Shown one piece after another: positions 44,212-51,891 of a stretch of 64,000 nt of DNA. The translations under genes were made by a program, and so were the position numbers. Numbering within the stretch: the first letter of the stretch is position 1; every line of letters begins with the position of its first letter. Below the pieces are notes generated by a model that was given only the letters and a program-made list of their open reading frames with translations, had not been told where the DNA came from and did not search any database. Origin of the DNA: Bernardetia sp. (GTDB taxonomy: Bacteria > Bacteroidota > Bacteroidia > Cytophagales > Bernardetiaceae); contig NZ_JAHDIG010000015.1 in NCBI RefSeq assembly GCF_020630935.1, forward strand, positions 1 through 64,000, in the 5' to 3' direction.

Positions 44212-45258
44212 TTGAAAGTCGTTTATCTACATAGAAAGCCACGGCAGTTTGGAAATTTTAGTATTGAATCTTATTTTGAAGATATTCGCTCTTATATTCC
44301 TTCTATTGCTGAAAATATAGAACCTATTGTCTATCAGTCTCCTTTTTTTAGTGATGGAATTATGCCACGCATTAAAAATATTTTGGATGCCAAAAAACAG
44401 ACAAAAAAGTTAGAAAGCGACATCAATCATATTACAGGAGATGTACATTTCCTAACGATGGGCTTGAATCTTAAAAAAACAATCCTTACCGTCCACGACT
44501 GTGCTTTTTTAGAACAACACGATAATTCTTTCAAAGGAAAACTCAAAAGACAGTTTCTTAAAACCTTTTGGCTAGATATTCCTGTCAAGCAAGCTAGATT
44601 CATAACAGCTGTTTCGGAAGCTACAAAAAATGAGATTGTAAAACATACAGATTGTAATCCAGAAAAAATTGTAGTTATTCCCACTACCATCTCGCCAAAA
44701 TTTGCAGAAGCTACTCAAAACTATAATCCTAAAAAATTTAACACAGAAAAACCTGTCATTTTACAACTTGGAGCAGCTTTTAATAAAAACTTAGAACGTC
44801 TTTTTGAAGCCTTAGAAGGAATAAACTGTACGCTTCATATCATTGCACCCCTTTCAGAACATCATTTTGAGTTATTGAAAAGACACAACATTGACTACAA
44901 ACACGAAGACAAAGTAAGTTTTGACGAGCTTATTTTGGCATATAAAAATTGTGATTTGGTTTCTTTTGTTTCTACCATTGAAGGTTTTGGAATGCCAATT
45001 ATTGAAGCACAGACGTTGCAAAAGCCAGTCATTACAAGCAATGTTTCTTCTATGCCGTGGGTGGCTGGAGAGGAGGCTTGTTTGGTAAATCCTTATTCAG
45101 TAGAGGAAATCAGAAACGGCATTTTGAAGATTATAAATGATGAAGAATATAGAAACAATTTGATAGAAAAAGGGCAAGAAAATATTAAAAGATTTGACCC
45201 ACAAACAGTTGCTAGACAATATGTAGCATTGTATCAAAAAGTAGCAAAAGAGCGTTAG
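44212..45258 (+). CDS. Glycosyltransferase family 4
   Basis: A 348-residue GT-B enzyme with a TTG start, chosen because it begins the conserved KVVYLHRKPRQFGNFSIE strand three bases after asnB. The C-terminal domain has VILQLGAAFNKNLERLFEAL and the E-x7-E-type motif VSTIEGFGMPIIEAQTLQKP. The middle segment TAVSEATKNEIVKH is the usual linker. It likely adds a sugar to the growing surface glycan made by this cluster. A small lipoprotein gene follows 37 bases later. Confidence 0.9.
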   Translation: MKVVYLHRKPRQFGNFSIESYFEDIRSYIPSIAENIEPIVYQSPFFSDGIMPRIKNILDAKKQTKKLESDINHITGDVHFLTMGLNLKKTILTVHDCAFLEQHDNSFKGKLKRQFLKTFWLDIPVKQARFITAVSEATKNEIVKHTDCNPEKIVVIPTTISPKFAEATQNYNPKKFNTEKPVILQLGAAFNKNLERLFEALEGINCTLHIIAPLSEHHFELLKRHNIDYKHEDKVSFDELILAYKNCDLVSFVSTIEGFGMPIIEAQTLQKPVITSNVSSMPWVAGEEACLVNPYSVEEIRNGILKIINDEEYRNNLIEKGQENIKRFDPQTVARQYVALYQKVAKER

Positions 45259-45294
45259 GATAATAAAAACCAAATTTTACTCTAAAAAACACAA

Positions 45295-45693
45295 ATGAAA
45301 AAAATAATCATCTTATTATTCGCCACTTTACTTTTTGGCTGTATCAAATATAAAAATGGAAAAACTTTTGATGAAGATGTCAAAATAGAATCTCTAGGCG
45401 AACCTATCAAGATAGAATACTATCAACGAATGAGAACACAGAATAGCAATGAGTTAGAGAAAAATCCAGCCTTCCAAATTACAGAAAAAGCTAAAATTAG
45501 TGGAGCGATGAGTGAAATCAAGACAGCAAAAGATGCTGGACTTTGGAAAGGAATTTGGGATAAAGTAATTATCACTTATCCAGACACAATTTTACAACTT
45601 AGTGTTTCTGAGAAGAAGATAGGATATTACGACCACTTGTATTACTTGAAAGAAAATAATTTTATAGAAAGACATTTGAAGCAACAAGAATAG
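45295..45693 (+). CDS. Small hypothetical lipoprotein
   Basis: A 132-residue predicted lipoprotein: signal LLFATLLFGCIKYKNG puts the lipidated Cys about 16. No motif is recognised in the remainder, which is charged and has a late IGYYDHLYYL segment. It ends the plus-strand run of glycan genes and may be co-transcribed with them, but no role can be assigned. Confidence 0.7.
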   Translation: MKKIIILLFATLLFGCIKYKNGKTFDEDVKIESLGEPIKIEYYQRMRTQNSNELEKNPAFQITEKAKISGAMSEIKTAKDAGLWKGIWDKVIITYPDTILQLSVSEKKIGYYDHLYYLKENNFIERHLKQQE

Positions 45694-45718
45694 TGATTTT
45701 GTTTTAACCATCGTGTAA

Positions 45719-45738
45719 GGAAAAGGCATGCCTTTTCC
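45719..45738. repeat. GGAAAAGGCATGCCTTTTCC palindrome, copy 2
   Basis: A 20-base perfect palindrome between convergent genes, related to 17652-17676 and, in its AAGGC-GCCTT core, to 53552-53571. It may act as a terminator stem as well as a mobile repeat. Confidence 0.7.
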
Positions 45739-45765
45739 CTAACAACAAAAAATATTTTTGCCATA

Positions 45766-45783
45766 GTTGGTGTCTCCACCAAC
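45766..45783. repeat. GTTGGTG/CACCAAC inverted repeat
   Basis: Seven-base perfect arms around TCTC, immediately after the copy-2 palindrome and before the sigma factor gene's 3' end. The TTGGTG/CACCAA words recur in the repeat at 55111-55176. Confidence 0.5.
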
Positions 45784-45790
45784 AACACGA

Positions 45791-46366
45791 TTACACCACA
45801 CCACTTTTGAGTTGATTGTACAAATATGCCTTTGCAACTGTCCAATCTCGTTTTACAGTGGCAGGAGAAATTTCTAGTGCATCAGCAGTTTCTTCGATAG
45901 AAAGACCTGCAAAAAAACGACATTCGACTACTTTTCCTTGTCTTTCGTTAAGGTTTTCTAAGGTTATTAAGGCTTCGTGTAGGCTCAAAATATGCTCTCC
46001 TACTTGCTCATCTGGAATAATATTTTCTACTTTCTGAATATCAACATCGTGTTCTTTTCCTCCACGCTTTTCGGCTGTTTTCATTTTGGCATAATTAACC
46101 AAAATATGGCGCATTGCCTTAGCAGCCACAGCAAAAAAATGTCCTCTACTGACATAGCTCTGATTGTCTTGGTCGGAGAGCTTGAGATAGGCTTCGTGTA
46201 CGAGAGCAGTTGTATTGAGTGTGTAATTTGCCTGCCAGCGCACTCTTAGGCTGTGTGCTACCTTAACAAGTTCATCATAAACTAAAGGAAAAAGTTTTTC
46301 CATTGCTTGTGTATCGCCAGACTGTGCTGCTGAAAGAAGCTGCGTGATAGGTGGTATATTTGTCAT
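45791..46366 (-). CDS. ECF sigma factor (TIGR02999-like)
   Basis: A 191-residue sigma factor counted from the ATG at 46366 (MTNIPPITQLLSAAQ); a longer frame to 46420 is less likely. Region 2 is AMEKLFPLVYDELVKVAHSL to LVHEAYLKL, with GHFFAVAAKAMRHILVNYAK, the typical ECF subgroup that associates with protein kinases or WD40 proteins in other phyla. Region 4 is NERQGKVVECRFFAGLSIEE with the HTH ending ISPATVKRDWTVAKAYLY. No anti-sigma gene is adjacent. It sits on the opposite strand inside the second glycan cluster and might regulate it. Confidence 0.9.
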   Translation of the reverse strand: MTNIPPITQLLSAAQSGDTQAMEKLFPLVYDELVKVAHSLRVRWQANYTLNTTALVHEAYLKLSDQDNQSYVSRGHFFAVAAKAMRHILVNYAKMKTAEKRGGKEHDVDIQKVENIIPDEQVGEHILSLHEALITLENLNERQGKVVECRFFAGLSIEETADALEISPATVKRDWTVAKAYLYNQLKSGVV

Positions 46367-46460
46367 AATTTTGTTTTGTGTCGTACTTTGTTGGTTATGT
46401 AACGGCAATAATACGTCCAATATTGATTTTGTTATATTTTCATCATACCCTCTTTATAAA

Positions 46461-46590
46461 AAAGTTGTTTAAGAATGTATTTTTGTATTCTTATCGGTAC
46501 TGAACTATCGGTCTGACCTTGGTTTATTAGGTCAGTCTCGCCAGAACAGACCTTCAATAATTTGTTTTTTCTCTATTCTTAAACAACTTT
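46461..46590. mobile_element. MITE-like 130-bp element with 16-bp terminal inverted repeats
   Basis: AAAGTTGTTTAAGAAT (46461-46476) and ATTCTTAAACAACTTT (46575-46590) are perfect 16-base inverted ends. The interior has no ORF but includes a second hairpin, CTGACCT...AGGTCAG. A-rich flanks (AAA on both sides) could be a target duplication. The word AGAACAGACC inside is shared with 27639-27648. It could equally be a long leader hairpin of the downstream glycosyltransferase gene, whose ATG begins three bases later. Confidence 0.45.
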
Positions 46591-46593
46591 AAA

Positions 46594-47727
46594 ATGAAAT
46601 TTCATATTGTCCATCTTTCCACTCCTAAAAATTGGCGAGGAGGCGAACAGCAAATCGCTTATTTAGCTACTGAATTAGATAAAAAACAGATACAGCAAAC
46701 TGTTTTGACTCCTCAAAATTCTTCTCTTTCTAATTTTATTCGAAAATATAGAAATGAAAATTCAGATTCTGTATTGCAAGTAAAAGATTTACAAGGAAGT
46801 TCGAAATTTGGACAGGCTCGTTTTTTAGCTCGTTTTTGTAAAGAAAATAAGGCAGATATAGTTCACTTACACGATGCACACGCCCATACGATAGCCGTTC
46901 TTTCAGCCGTTTTTTTTCAAAACAAAACAGACTTTACATTGAGTAGAAGGGTAGATTTTCCTGTAAAGGATAATTTTTTTTCAAAGTATAAATACAATCA
47001 TCATTCTATCAAGAAAATTGTCTGTGTATCGGATAAAATTAAGGAAATTACAGCTCCAAGCATAAAAAACAAGACAAAACTCACAACAGTTCATAGTGGA
47101 ATAGATTTGAGTAAATTTGAAAAAAATAATGCTCAAACCGAAGTTTTAAAACAAGAATATAATTTAGAAAAAGACACTATTTTGATAGGCAATGTAGCTG
47201 CACTTGCTCCACATAAAGATTATATTACTTTTCTAGAAACAGCCAAACAGCTCATTCCAAACCTAGAAAATATAAACAAGAGGGTTCGTTTTTTCTTAAT
47301 AGGAAAAGAAGATGGTTCGGAAAACGATATTCAAAATTGGCTTCATCAGAACAAAGAAATCAAAGATTATTTTATCTTGACAGGCTTTAGAACTGATATT
47401 CCAATTATTTTAAAAGAGTTAGATATATTTCTATTTACTAGCGAAACAGAAGGCTTAGGAACAAGCATTTTAGATGCTTTTGCCAGCCGAGTTCCAGTTG
47501 TGGCGACGGCAGCAGGAGGAGTTCCTGAATCTGTCATTAATGAAAAAACAGGGTTACTTTCCCCCATCAAAGATACTACCTCTTTGGCTGAAAATGTAGA
47601 GAGAATGTTGCAAAATGATGAGTTAAGACAGAAGTTAGTAGAAGGGGCAACAAAGCATTTACAACACTTTACCAAAGAAAATACAGCTAAGAAAACCCTA
47701 GAAATATACAAGGAAATAAGAAATTAG
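46594..47727 (+). CDS. Glycosyltransferase family 4
   Basis: A 377-residue GT-B enzyme. The N-terminus has IVHLSTPKNWRGGEQQIAYL, a donor-side glycine motif, and DIVHLHDAHAHTIAVL. The C-terminal domain has ILIGNVAALAPHKDYITFLE and the E-x7-E region FTSETEGLGTSILDAFASRV, then ATAAGGVPESV. It probably continues the surface-glycan pathway of the cluster at 40335-45258 despite the intervening sigma factor gene. The start follows a 130-bp inverted-repeat element directly. Confidence 0.9.
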   Translation: MKFHIVHLSTPKNWRGGEQQIAYLATELDKKQIQQTVLTPQNSSLSNFIRKYRNENSDSVLQVKDLQGSSKFGQARFLARFCKENKADIVHLHDAHAHTIAVLSAVFFQNKTDFTLSRRVDFPVKDNFFSKYKYNHHSIKKIVCVSDKIKEITAPSIKNKTKLTTVHSGIDLSKFEKNNAQTEVLKQEYNLEKDTILIGNVAALAPHKDYITFLETAKQLIPNLENINKRVRFFLIGKEDGSENDIQNWLHQNKEIKDYFILTGFRTDIPIILKELDIFLFTSETEGLGTSILDAFASRVPVVATAAGGVPESVINEKTGLLSPIKDTTSLAENVERMLQNDELRQKLVEGATKHLQHFTKENTAKKTLEIYKEIRN

Positions 47728-47740
47728 AAGGCATAAAAAA

Positions 47741-47780
47741 ATCCTTTCTTTTACTAAAAAATGGAAAGGACTTTGTCTTT
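47741..47780 (+). terminator. Weak terminator of glycosyltransferase gene
   Basis: TCCTTTC (47742-47748) and GAAAGGA (47764-47770) are 7-base arms followed by CTTTGTCTTT. It lies 14 bases after the stop codon. Confidence 0.4.
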
Positions 47781-47911
47781 ATATTTTAAAAAGTGTAACC
47801 GAATAGTTAAAAAATAAGTAGTTGTAAAAAATTGACTTCTTTCACTTTAGAAATCTCAACCTACCTACTATTCAATCTTGACTTTCTATTTGAATAAACT
47901 TCTAAAAAATA

Positions 47912-48137
47912 ATGTTCTGTTAAAAATGTTGAGAGCAATTCTCCCAAAGCAGAAGCAGTTGAAAAGTTTACATCAAAATTATTTTCTGTATTTGATCTAC
48001 ATAGTTCAAAGCCTTTGCCAATACAGAAAAATTATAGTTTTTATGAAGAAAAATATATAAAAGGCGATTTTAAGACAATGAAGGGTGTTTTTTTATTTTT
48101 AGGAAAAAAATTGGATGAACCATTTTTTTCAAAATGA
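47912..48137 (+). pseudogene. Possible gene fragment without a start codon
   Basis: After a TAA the plus-strand frame is open for about 74 codons to a TGA at 48135 and reads KNVESNSPKAEAVEKFTSK, then PIQKNYSFYEEKYIKGDF and VFLFLGKKLDEPFFSK. Its composition is more protein-like than the overlapping frames, but no start codon precedes it. It may be the 3' end of a decayed gene. The evidence is weak; it lies in the 450-base gap after the glycosyltransferase gene, which otherwise holds nothing I can identify. Confidence 0.2.
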
Positions 48138-48174
48138 AAAGGTGTTTTTCCATTATGAAAATTGAATGGGGAAA

Positions 48175-48636
48175 TTATTCTTTGTTTTTAGCTTCTTCTG
48201 TCTTTAGATTTCTAAAAGATTTATTCATAAATTTTTCAAATTCCTCAAAGCCTTTGTATTCTTGTTTGCTAATCCCTATTTTTTTAAGTTTTTGAGAATT
48301 TTTATCTTTGAGAAAACTAAGTTCAATGATTTTATATACATCATTGAAGGTCTTTATTTCTACTGAGCTCCAAACTTTCAAGTCTTGAAAAGCCCATTTT
48401 TTCTTAGGTAAAAATAAATATGAAACTATCAGTTCTTGTTTAGAAAACACAAAAGAAGTTGGCATAAAGGCAATTTTGAGAAAAAGTAAGAATACAATCA
48501 CTCCTGCCACTCCTAGTATTAAAAACTTCCAGTTGGTTTCCAAAGAAAGCGACCAAGCAGCAATTCCTACTATGCCCACACAAAAAACAGTAAGGGAAAA
48601 AAGTGTTTGAAACTTAAATGAAAGTTTGTTTTTCAT
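48175..48636 (-). CDS. Hypothetical two-TM protein
   Basis: A 153-residue protein with two adjacent membrane helices (about 11-31 and 35-56: LFSLTVFCVGIVGIAAWSL and LILGVAGVIVFLLFLKIAF) and a C-terminal soluble domain with SKQELIVSYLFLPKKKWAFQ, which resembles a small bacterial PH-like strand pattern. It starts 18 bases downstream of the heptad-repeat protein gene and is probably co-transcribed with it, suggesting a possible functional pairing. No family is recognised. Confidence 0.7.
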   Translation of the reverse strand: MKNKLSFKFQTLFSLTVFCVGIVGIAAWSLSLETNWKFLILGVAGVIVFLLFLKIAFMPTSFVFSKQELIVSYLFLPKKKWAFQDLKVWSSVEIKTFNDVYKIIELSFLKDKNSQKLKKIGISKQEYKGFEEFEKFMNKSFRNLKTEEAKNKE

Positions 48637-48654
48637 AATCAGATACTAATTTAA

Positions 48655-49239
48655 TTATTCTTCTTCGTCCTCTTCTTCCTTTAAATCTTCTACCAAATTG
48701 GAAACAGATGTTATTGATTTTTGAGGAGAAATAGCTAAGAGTTTATCTACATATAAAAGTAAAATATCAAGATGTTCGAACATCTCTTCTGCGTGAGGCA
48801 AAAGTCTTTCTGCATGAGGAAGCAAAATTTCACTATGAGGAACTAACTTTTCAACGTGAGGCAGAAGAATATCTTTATACTTTAAGAGCAAGTCAGTGTA
48901 AGGTAAAAGAATATCCAAATATGGCTCAAAGATATGGAAATAAGGCAACAACTCTTCAGAATGTGGTAGCAGTTGGTCGGCGTAGGGCAACAATTTTTCT
49001 GCATGAGGAGCTATTTGGTTGGCATAAGGTAAAAGTTCATCTTTATAAGGCAAAAGTTTTTCTATATGAGGCGCAAGCAAAGAAGATTGGGGCAGTAGAT
49101 TATTTGCATGTGGCATCAGTTCGTCTGCGTGAAAAAGCAAACGAAAGCTATGGGGCAGTAAAGAAGGCGCATTCCGAAAAAGTTCGGGTGCATTCTTCGC
49201 AAATCCTTTTATTAAATTTCTATATTTTTTGTTAGCCAC
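48655..49239 (-). CDS. Heptapeptide-repeat protein, consensus xxLLP[HY]x
   Basis: I do not recognise a family. The 194-residue protein is built of 20 consecutive heptads (about residues 27-166), with consensus x-x-L-L-P-(H/Y)-x. A His or Tyr occurs at exactly every seventh position from 30 to 163 (11 His, 8 Tyr, one Gln at 51), preceded by Pro in 16 of 20 units. The N-terminus is basic (KKYRNLIKGFAKN) and the C-terminus very acidic (DLKEEEDEEE). There is no signal peptide or membrane helix. Regular Pro argues against a plain coiled coil; a repetitive helical or solenoid-like rod, or a metal- or pigment-binding His array, is conceivable. The downstream two-TM gene is 18 bases away. Confidence 0.85.
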   Translation of the reverse strand: MANKKYRNLIKGFAKNAPELFRNAPSLLPHSFRLLFHADELMPHANNLLPQSSLLAPHIEKLLPYKDELLPYANQIAPHAEKLLPYADQLLPHSEELLPYFHIFEPYLDILLPYTDLLLKYKDILLPHVEKLVPHSEILLPHAERLLPHAEEMFEHLDILLLYVDKLLAISPQKSITSVSNLVEDLKEEEDEEE

Positions 49240-49375
49240 CTTTTTCTGAATTGTAAAGACTGATAGTATAGATTTTTTGAACCCAGTTTTTCAATGCTAT
49301 GGGTTATTTAACTTAGTTTCAACTTGTTTGAAGAAAAATTAGTTTATGAAAAAGGATAGGAAAGTGAAAATTTTA

Positions 49376-49409
49376 AAACCCTAAATCTAATTTTTTAGAT
49401 TTAGGGTTT
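49376..49409. repeat. AAACCCTAAATCTAA palindrome (terminator-like)
   Basis: AAACCCTAAATCTAA (49376-49390) and TTAGATTTAGGGTTT (49395-49409) are perfect 15-base arms with a TTTT loop. The outer AAACCCTAA matches the CCCTAAGGG family, so it may be a variant copy. It follows the ridA gene on the minus strand. Confidence 0.7.
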
Positions 49410-49432
49410 AGAATATTGCAAAAGTACAAAAA

Positions 49433-49822
49433 TTATCCTTTTGCTGCTATACAAGAAATTTCTACACGAACATCTTTAGGCAAACGAGAGACCTCAACAG
49501 TTTCTCTAGCAGGAGGATTTTCCTTAAAATATTCTCCATACGCTCCATTGATAGCTCCAAAATCATTCATATCCTTCACAAAAATTCCACATTTCACAAC
49601 ATCAGAAAAAGATAAGCCAGCAGCCTCTAAAATCTGTTTCATATTGTGCATTACTTTGTGAGTTTCTTCTTCTATGCTTTCGCCATTTTGCCCTGTAATT
49701 TTTCCAGTTTTGGCATCCATAGCAATCTGTCCAGAGACAAACAAGGTATTGCCATGCCAAACAGCTTGACTGTAAGGACCAATCGGAGCAGGAGCATTTT
49801 CTGTAAATACGATTTTTGACAT
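49433..49822 (-). CDS. ridA: RidA family enamine/imine deaminase
   Basis: A 129-residue protein counted from the ATG at 49822 (MSKIVFTENAPAPIGPYSQ); an extra four residues to 49834 are possible. Motifs are NTLFVSGQIAMDAKTG, EAAGLSFSDVVKCGIFVKD and PARETVEVSRLPKDVRVEIS, where the Arg in the last contacts the substrate carboxylate. It hydrolyses reactive 2-aminoacrylate-type intermediates. Length is normal. It lies between the heptad-repeat gene and thiolase. Confidence 0.95.
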   Translation of the reverse strand: MSKIVFTENAPAPIGPYSQAVWHGNTLFVSGQIAMDAKTGKITGQNGESIEEETHKVMHNMKQILEAAGLSFSDVVKCGIFVKDMNDFGAINGAYGEYFKENPPARETVEVSRLPKDVRVEISCIAAKG

Positions 49823-49911
49823 TTTTATATTCAATTACGAATTGAAAACCAGCAAAGCTAAATAATTATTCAGCGTAGCTAATTATCCATTCTTCATTAT
49901 TAATTAAAAAA

Positions 49912-51105
49912 CTATTTCTTCAAGTTTTCAATGATAAGAGCCGATGCTCCACCACCTCCGTTACAGATAGCAGCCAAACCGTATTTTCCATTATTTTGGC
50001 TCAAAACATTAGTAAGTGTTGTAACGATTCTTGAACCCGAACAGCCAAGTGGGTGTCCTAAAGAAACTGCACCACCATTTACATTTACAATTTTAGGGTC
50101 AATATCTAACTCTTTGTTGAATGCCATTGTTACAGCCGAAAATGCTTCATTTACTTCAAAGAAATCAATGTCATTTTTTGTAAGTCCTGCACGTTTTAAG
50201 GCTTTTGGTGCTGCAATAGTTGGAGCAGTTGTAAACCATTGTGGTTCTTGTTCTGCATCTGCAAAATCTACAATACGAGCGATAGGTGTAAGTCCAAGTT
50301 CTTTTACTTTCTCCCCACTCATCAAGATAGCAGCCGAAGCACCATCATTTATAGTAGAAGCATTAGCCGCCGTAACTGTTCCATTTGGTGTAAAGACAGC
50401 TCTTAGACTAGGGATTTTGTCAAATTTCACTTTTTTGTACTCTTCATCTTCACTCACTACCACTGGGTCGCCTTTTCTCTGTGGAATCTCTACTGGCACA
50501 ATCTCATCTTTGAATTTTCCTGCATCAGTTGCATTCTTAGAGCGAGTATAAGATTCAATAGCATACGCATCTTGTGCTTCACGAGTAAGACCATATTTTT
50601 CAGCCGTTTTATCAGCACTCACACCCATAGCAGAGTTGTCATACGCATCAGCCAAGCCATCACGCATAAGTCCGTCTATGAGAGTTCCGTGTCCGTAGCC
50701 ATAACCACCAAAGCGAGCTTTATCTAAGTAGAAAGGTATATTTGACATACTCTCCATACCACCAGCCACAACAACATCAGAATGACCTAGCATAATGCTT
50801 TGAGCAGCAAACATAATTGACTTCATACCAGAAGCACATACTTTATTTACTGTCGTACACTGTACAGAATAAGGAAGACCTGCCAAAACAGCAGCTTGGC
50901 GAGCAGGAGCTTGTCCAAGATTAGCTGAAATCACGTTACCCATATATACTTCTTGTACTTCCTTAGGGTCAAGATTTATTTTTTCTAATGCTCCTTTTAT
51001 TGCTGTTGCTCCTAGTTGAGTTGCTGCTATTGCTGCTAAAGAACCATTAAAACTGCCTATTGGAGTACGTACTGTCGAAACTAAATAAACTTCTTTGAGT
51101 GTCAT
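49912..51105 (-). CDS. Acetyl-CoA C-acyltransferase (thiolase)
   Basis: A 397-residue thiolase. The N-terminal motif VSTVRTPIGSFNGSLA, catalytic NKVCASGMKSIMFA with Cys90, the NEAFSAV segment, VNGGAVSLGHPLGCSGSRI and CNGGGGASALII near the end are all present. It condenses or cleaves acyl-CoA; the active-site set fits acetyl-CoA acetyltransferase of fatty acid or ketone metabolism. No beta-oxidation partner lies beside it. It is probably transcribed with ridA on the same strand. Confidence 0.95.
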   Translation of the reverse strand: MTLKEVYLVSTVRTPIGSFNGSLAAIAATQLGATAIKGALEKINLDPKEVQEVYMGNVISANLGQAPARQAAVLAGLPYSVQCTTVNKVCASGMKSIMFAAQSIMLGHSDVVVAGGMESMSNIPFYLDKARFGGYGYGHGTLIDGLMRDGLADAYDNSAMGVSADKTAEKYGLTREAQDAYAIESYTRSKNATDAGKFKDEIVPVEIPQRKGDPVVVSEDEEYKKVKFDKIPSLRAVFTPNGTVTAANASTINDGASAAILMSGEKVKELGLTPIARIVDFADAEQEPQWFTTAPTIAAPKALKRAGLTKNDIDFFEVNEAFSAVTMAFNKELDIDPKIVNVNGGAVSLGHPLGCSGSRIVTTLTNVLSQNNGKYGLAAICNGGGGASALIIENLKK

Positions 51106-51370
51106 ATAAATATATTTTTATTTATGTAAATGTTGTATTGAAAAAATACTGATTGTGCAGTAATTGAGTAGTCTGCAAGTTACGAAAAATGCCTCACTTT
51201 TGCTCAATAAAATGATTAGCCAAAGGGTTTTGAGAGAGTAATAAAAGTAATGTTAATTTTTTTAGCAAAGCTATTTTTGTTAGCAATTTTAGGTAAATAA
51301 TTCTTATATTGTTGAAAAATTCTACCAGCTATATTTTTTAGTATATCATTTTACCAAACACTATTTAATC

Positions 51371-51733
51371 ATGACAACAGAACAAATCGCCAACCGTTTA
51401 GTAGAACTTTGCAGAGTAGGTAATTACGAGCAGGCTCAAAAAGAACTCTATCATCAAAATGCTATTAGTGTAGAGCCTGAAGGAATACCTAACAATAGAG
51501 TAGAAGGCATGGAGGCTATTAGCAGAAAAGGAGAAGAATGGGCTAAAAATGTAGTAGAAGTACACGGAGGTTCAGTTTCAGACCCTATTATATCTAAAGA
51601 CCATTTTTCTGTTATTATGGGGTATGATGCTACTTTTAAAGATAGAGGAAGACTTAAAGAAGATCAAGTAGCTGTCTATAAAGTAGAAGATGGCAAAATT
51701 ACAGAAGAACGCTTTTTTTATTCTATGGGTTAA
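51371..51733 (+). CDS. SnoaL/NTF2-like protein
   Basis: A 120-residue protein of the SnoaL-like polyketide cyclase/NTF2 fold: LVELCRVGNYEQAQKELYH, then AISVEPEGIPNNRVEGMEAI and a C-terminal VYKVEDGKITEERFFYSM. Such small cone-shaped proteins often dimerize and act as carriers or non-catalytic subunits; no catalytic residue can be assigned. It has no partner in an operon. Confidence 0.85.
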   Translation: MTTEQIANRLVELCRVGNYEQAQKELYHQNAISVEPEGIPNNRVEGMEAISRKGEEWAKNVVEVHGGSVSDPIISKDHFSVIMGYDATFKDRGRLKEDQVAVYKVEDGKITEERFFYSMG

Positions 51734-51840
51734 AATAACCTTATAAGCCATCTAATTCTTGCTAATCCTCATGCAATCACATTACAAAAAGTAATTCTGA
51801 TTTAGAGGATTAGCATTTTTTTTTATTGCTTTTCAAGTCT

Positions 51841-51848
51841 TATCTTTG
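51841..51848 (+). promoter_or_regulatory. Putative lpdA promoter -7 box
   Basis: TATCTTTG matches the Bacteroidota -7 consensus TAnnTTTG exactly and lies 44 bases before the lpdA start. No good TTTG -33 box at the usual 19-21 base spacing is seen, so only the -7 element is supported. Confidence 0.4.
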
Positions 51849-51891
51849 AAGTATTAAAAATTAGAAAACCTTAATCCAATCAATACATTTT

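Noticed and set aside
47878-48060. ORF of 60 codons starting at ATG after the glycosyltransferase gene
   Set aside because: Composition is poor and it overlaps a more protein-like start-less frame; no support for translation.
48921-49235. Plus-strand ORF of 104 codons opposite the heptad-repeat gene
   Set aside because: It is the antisense shadow of a highly repetitive coding sequence; the open frame follows from the repeat's codon periodicity. The minus-strand frame has the clear protein pattern.
49931-50551. Plus-strand ORF of 206 codons inside the thiolase gene
   Set aside because: Antisense to a strongly conserved thiolase frame; its sequence has no recognisable motif.
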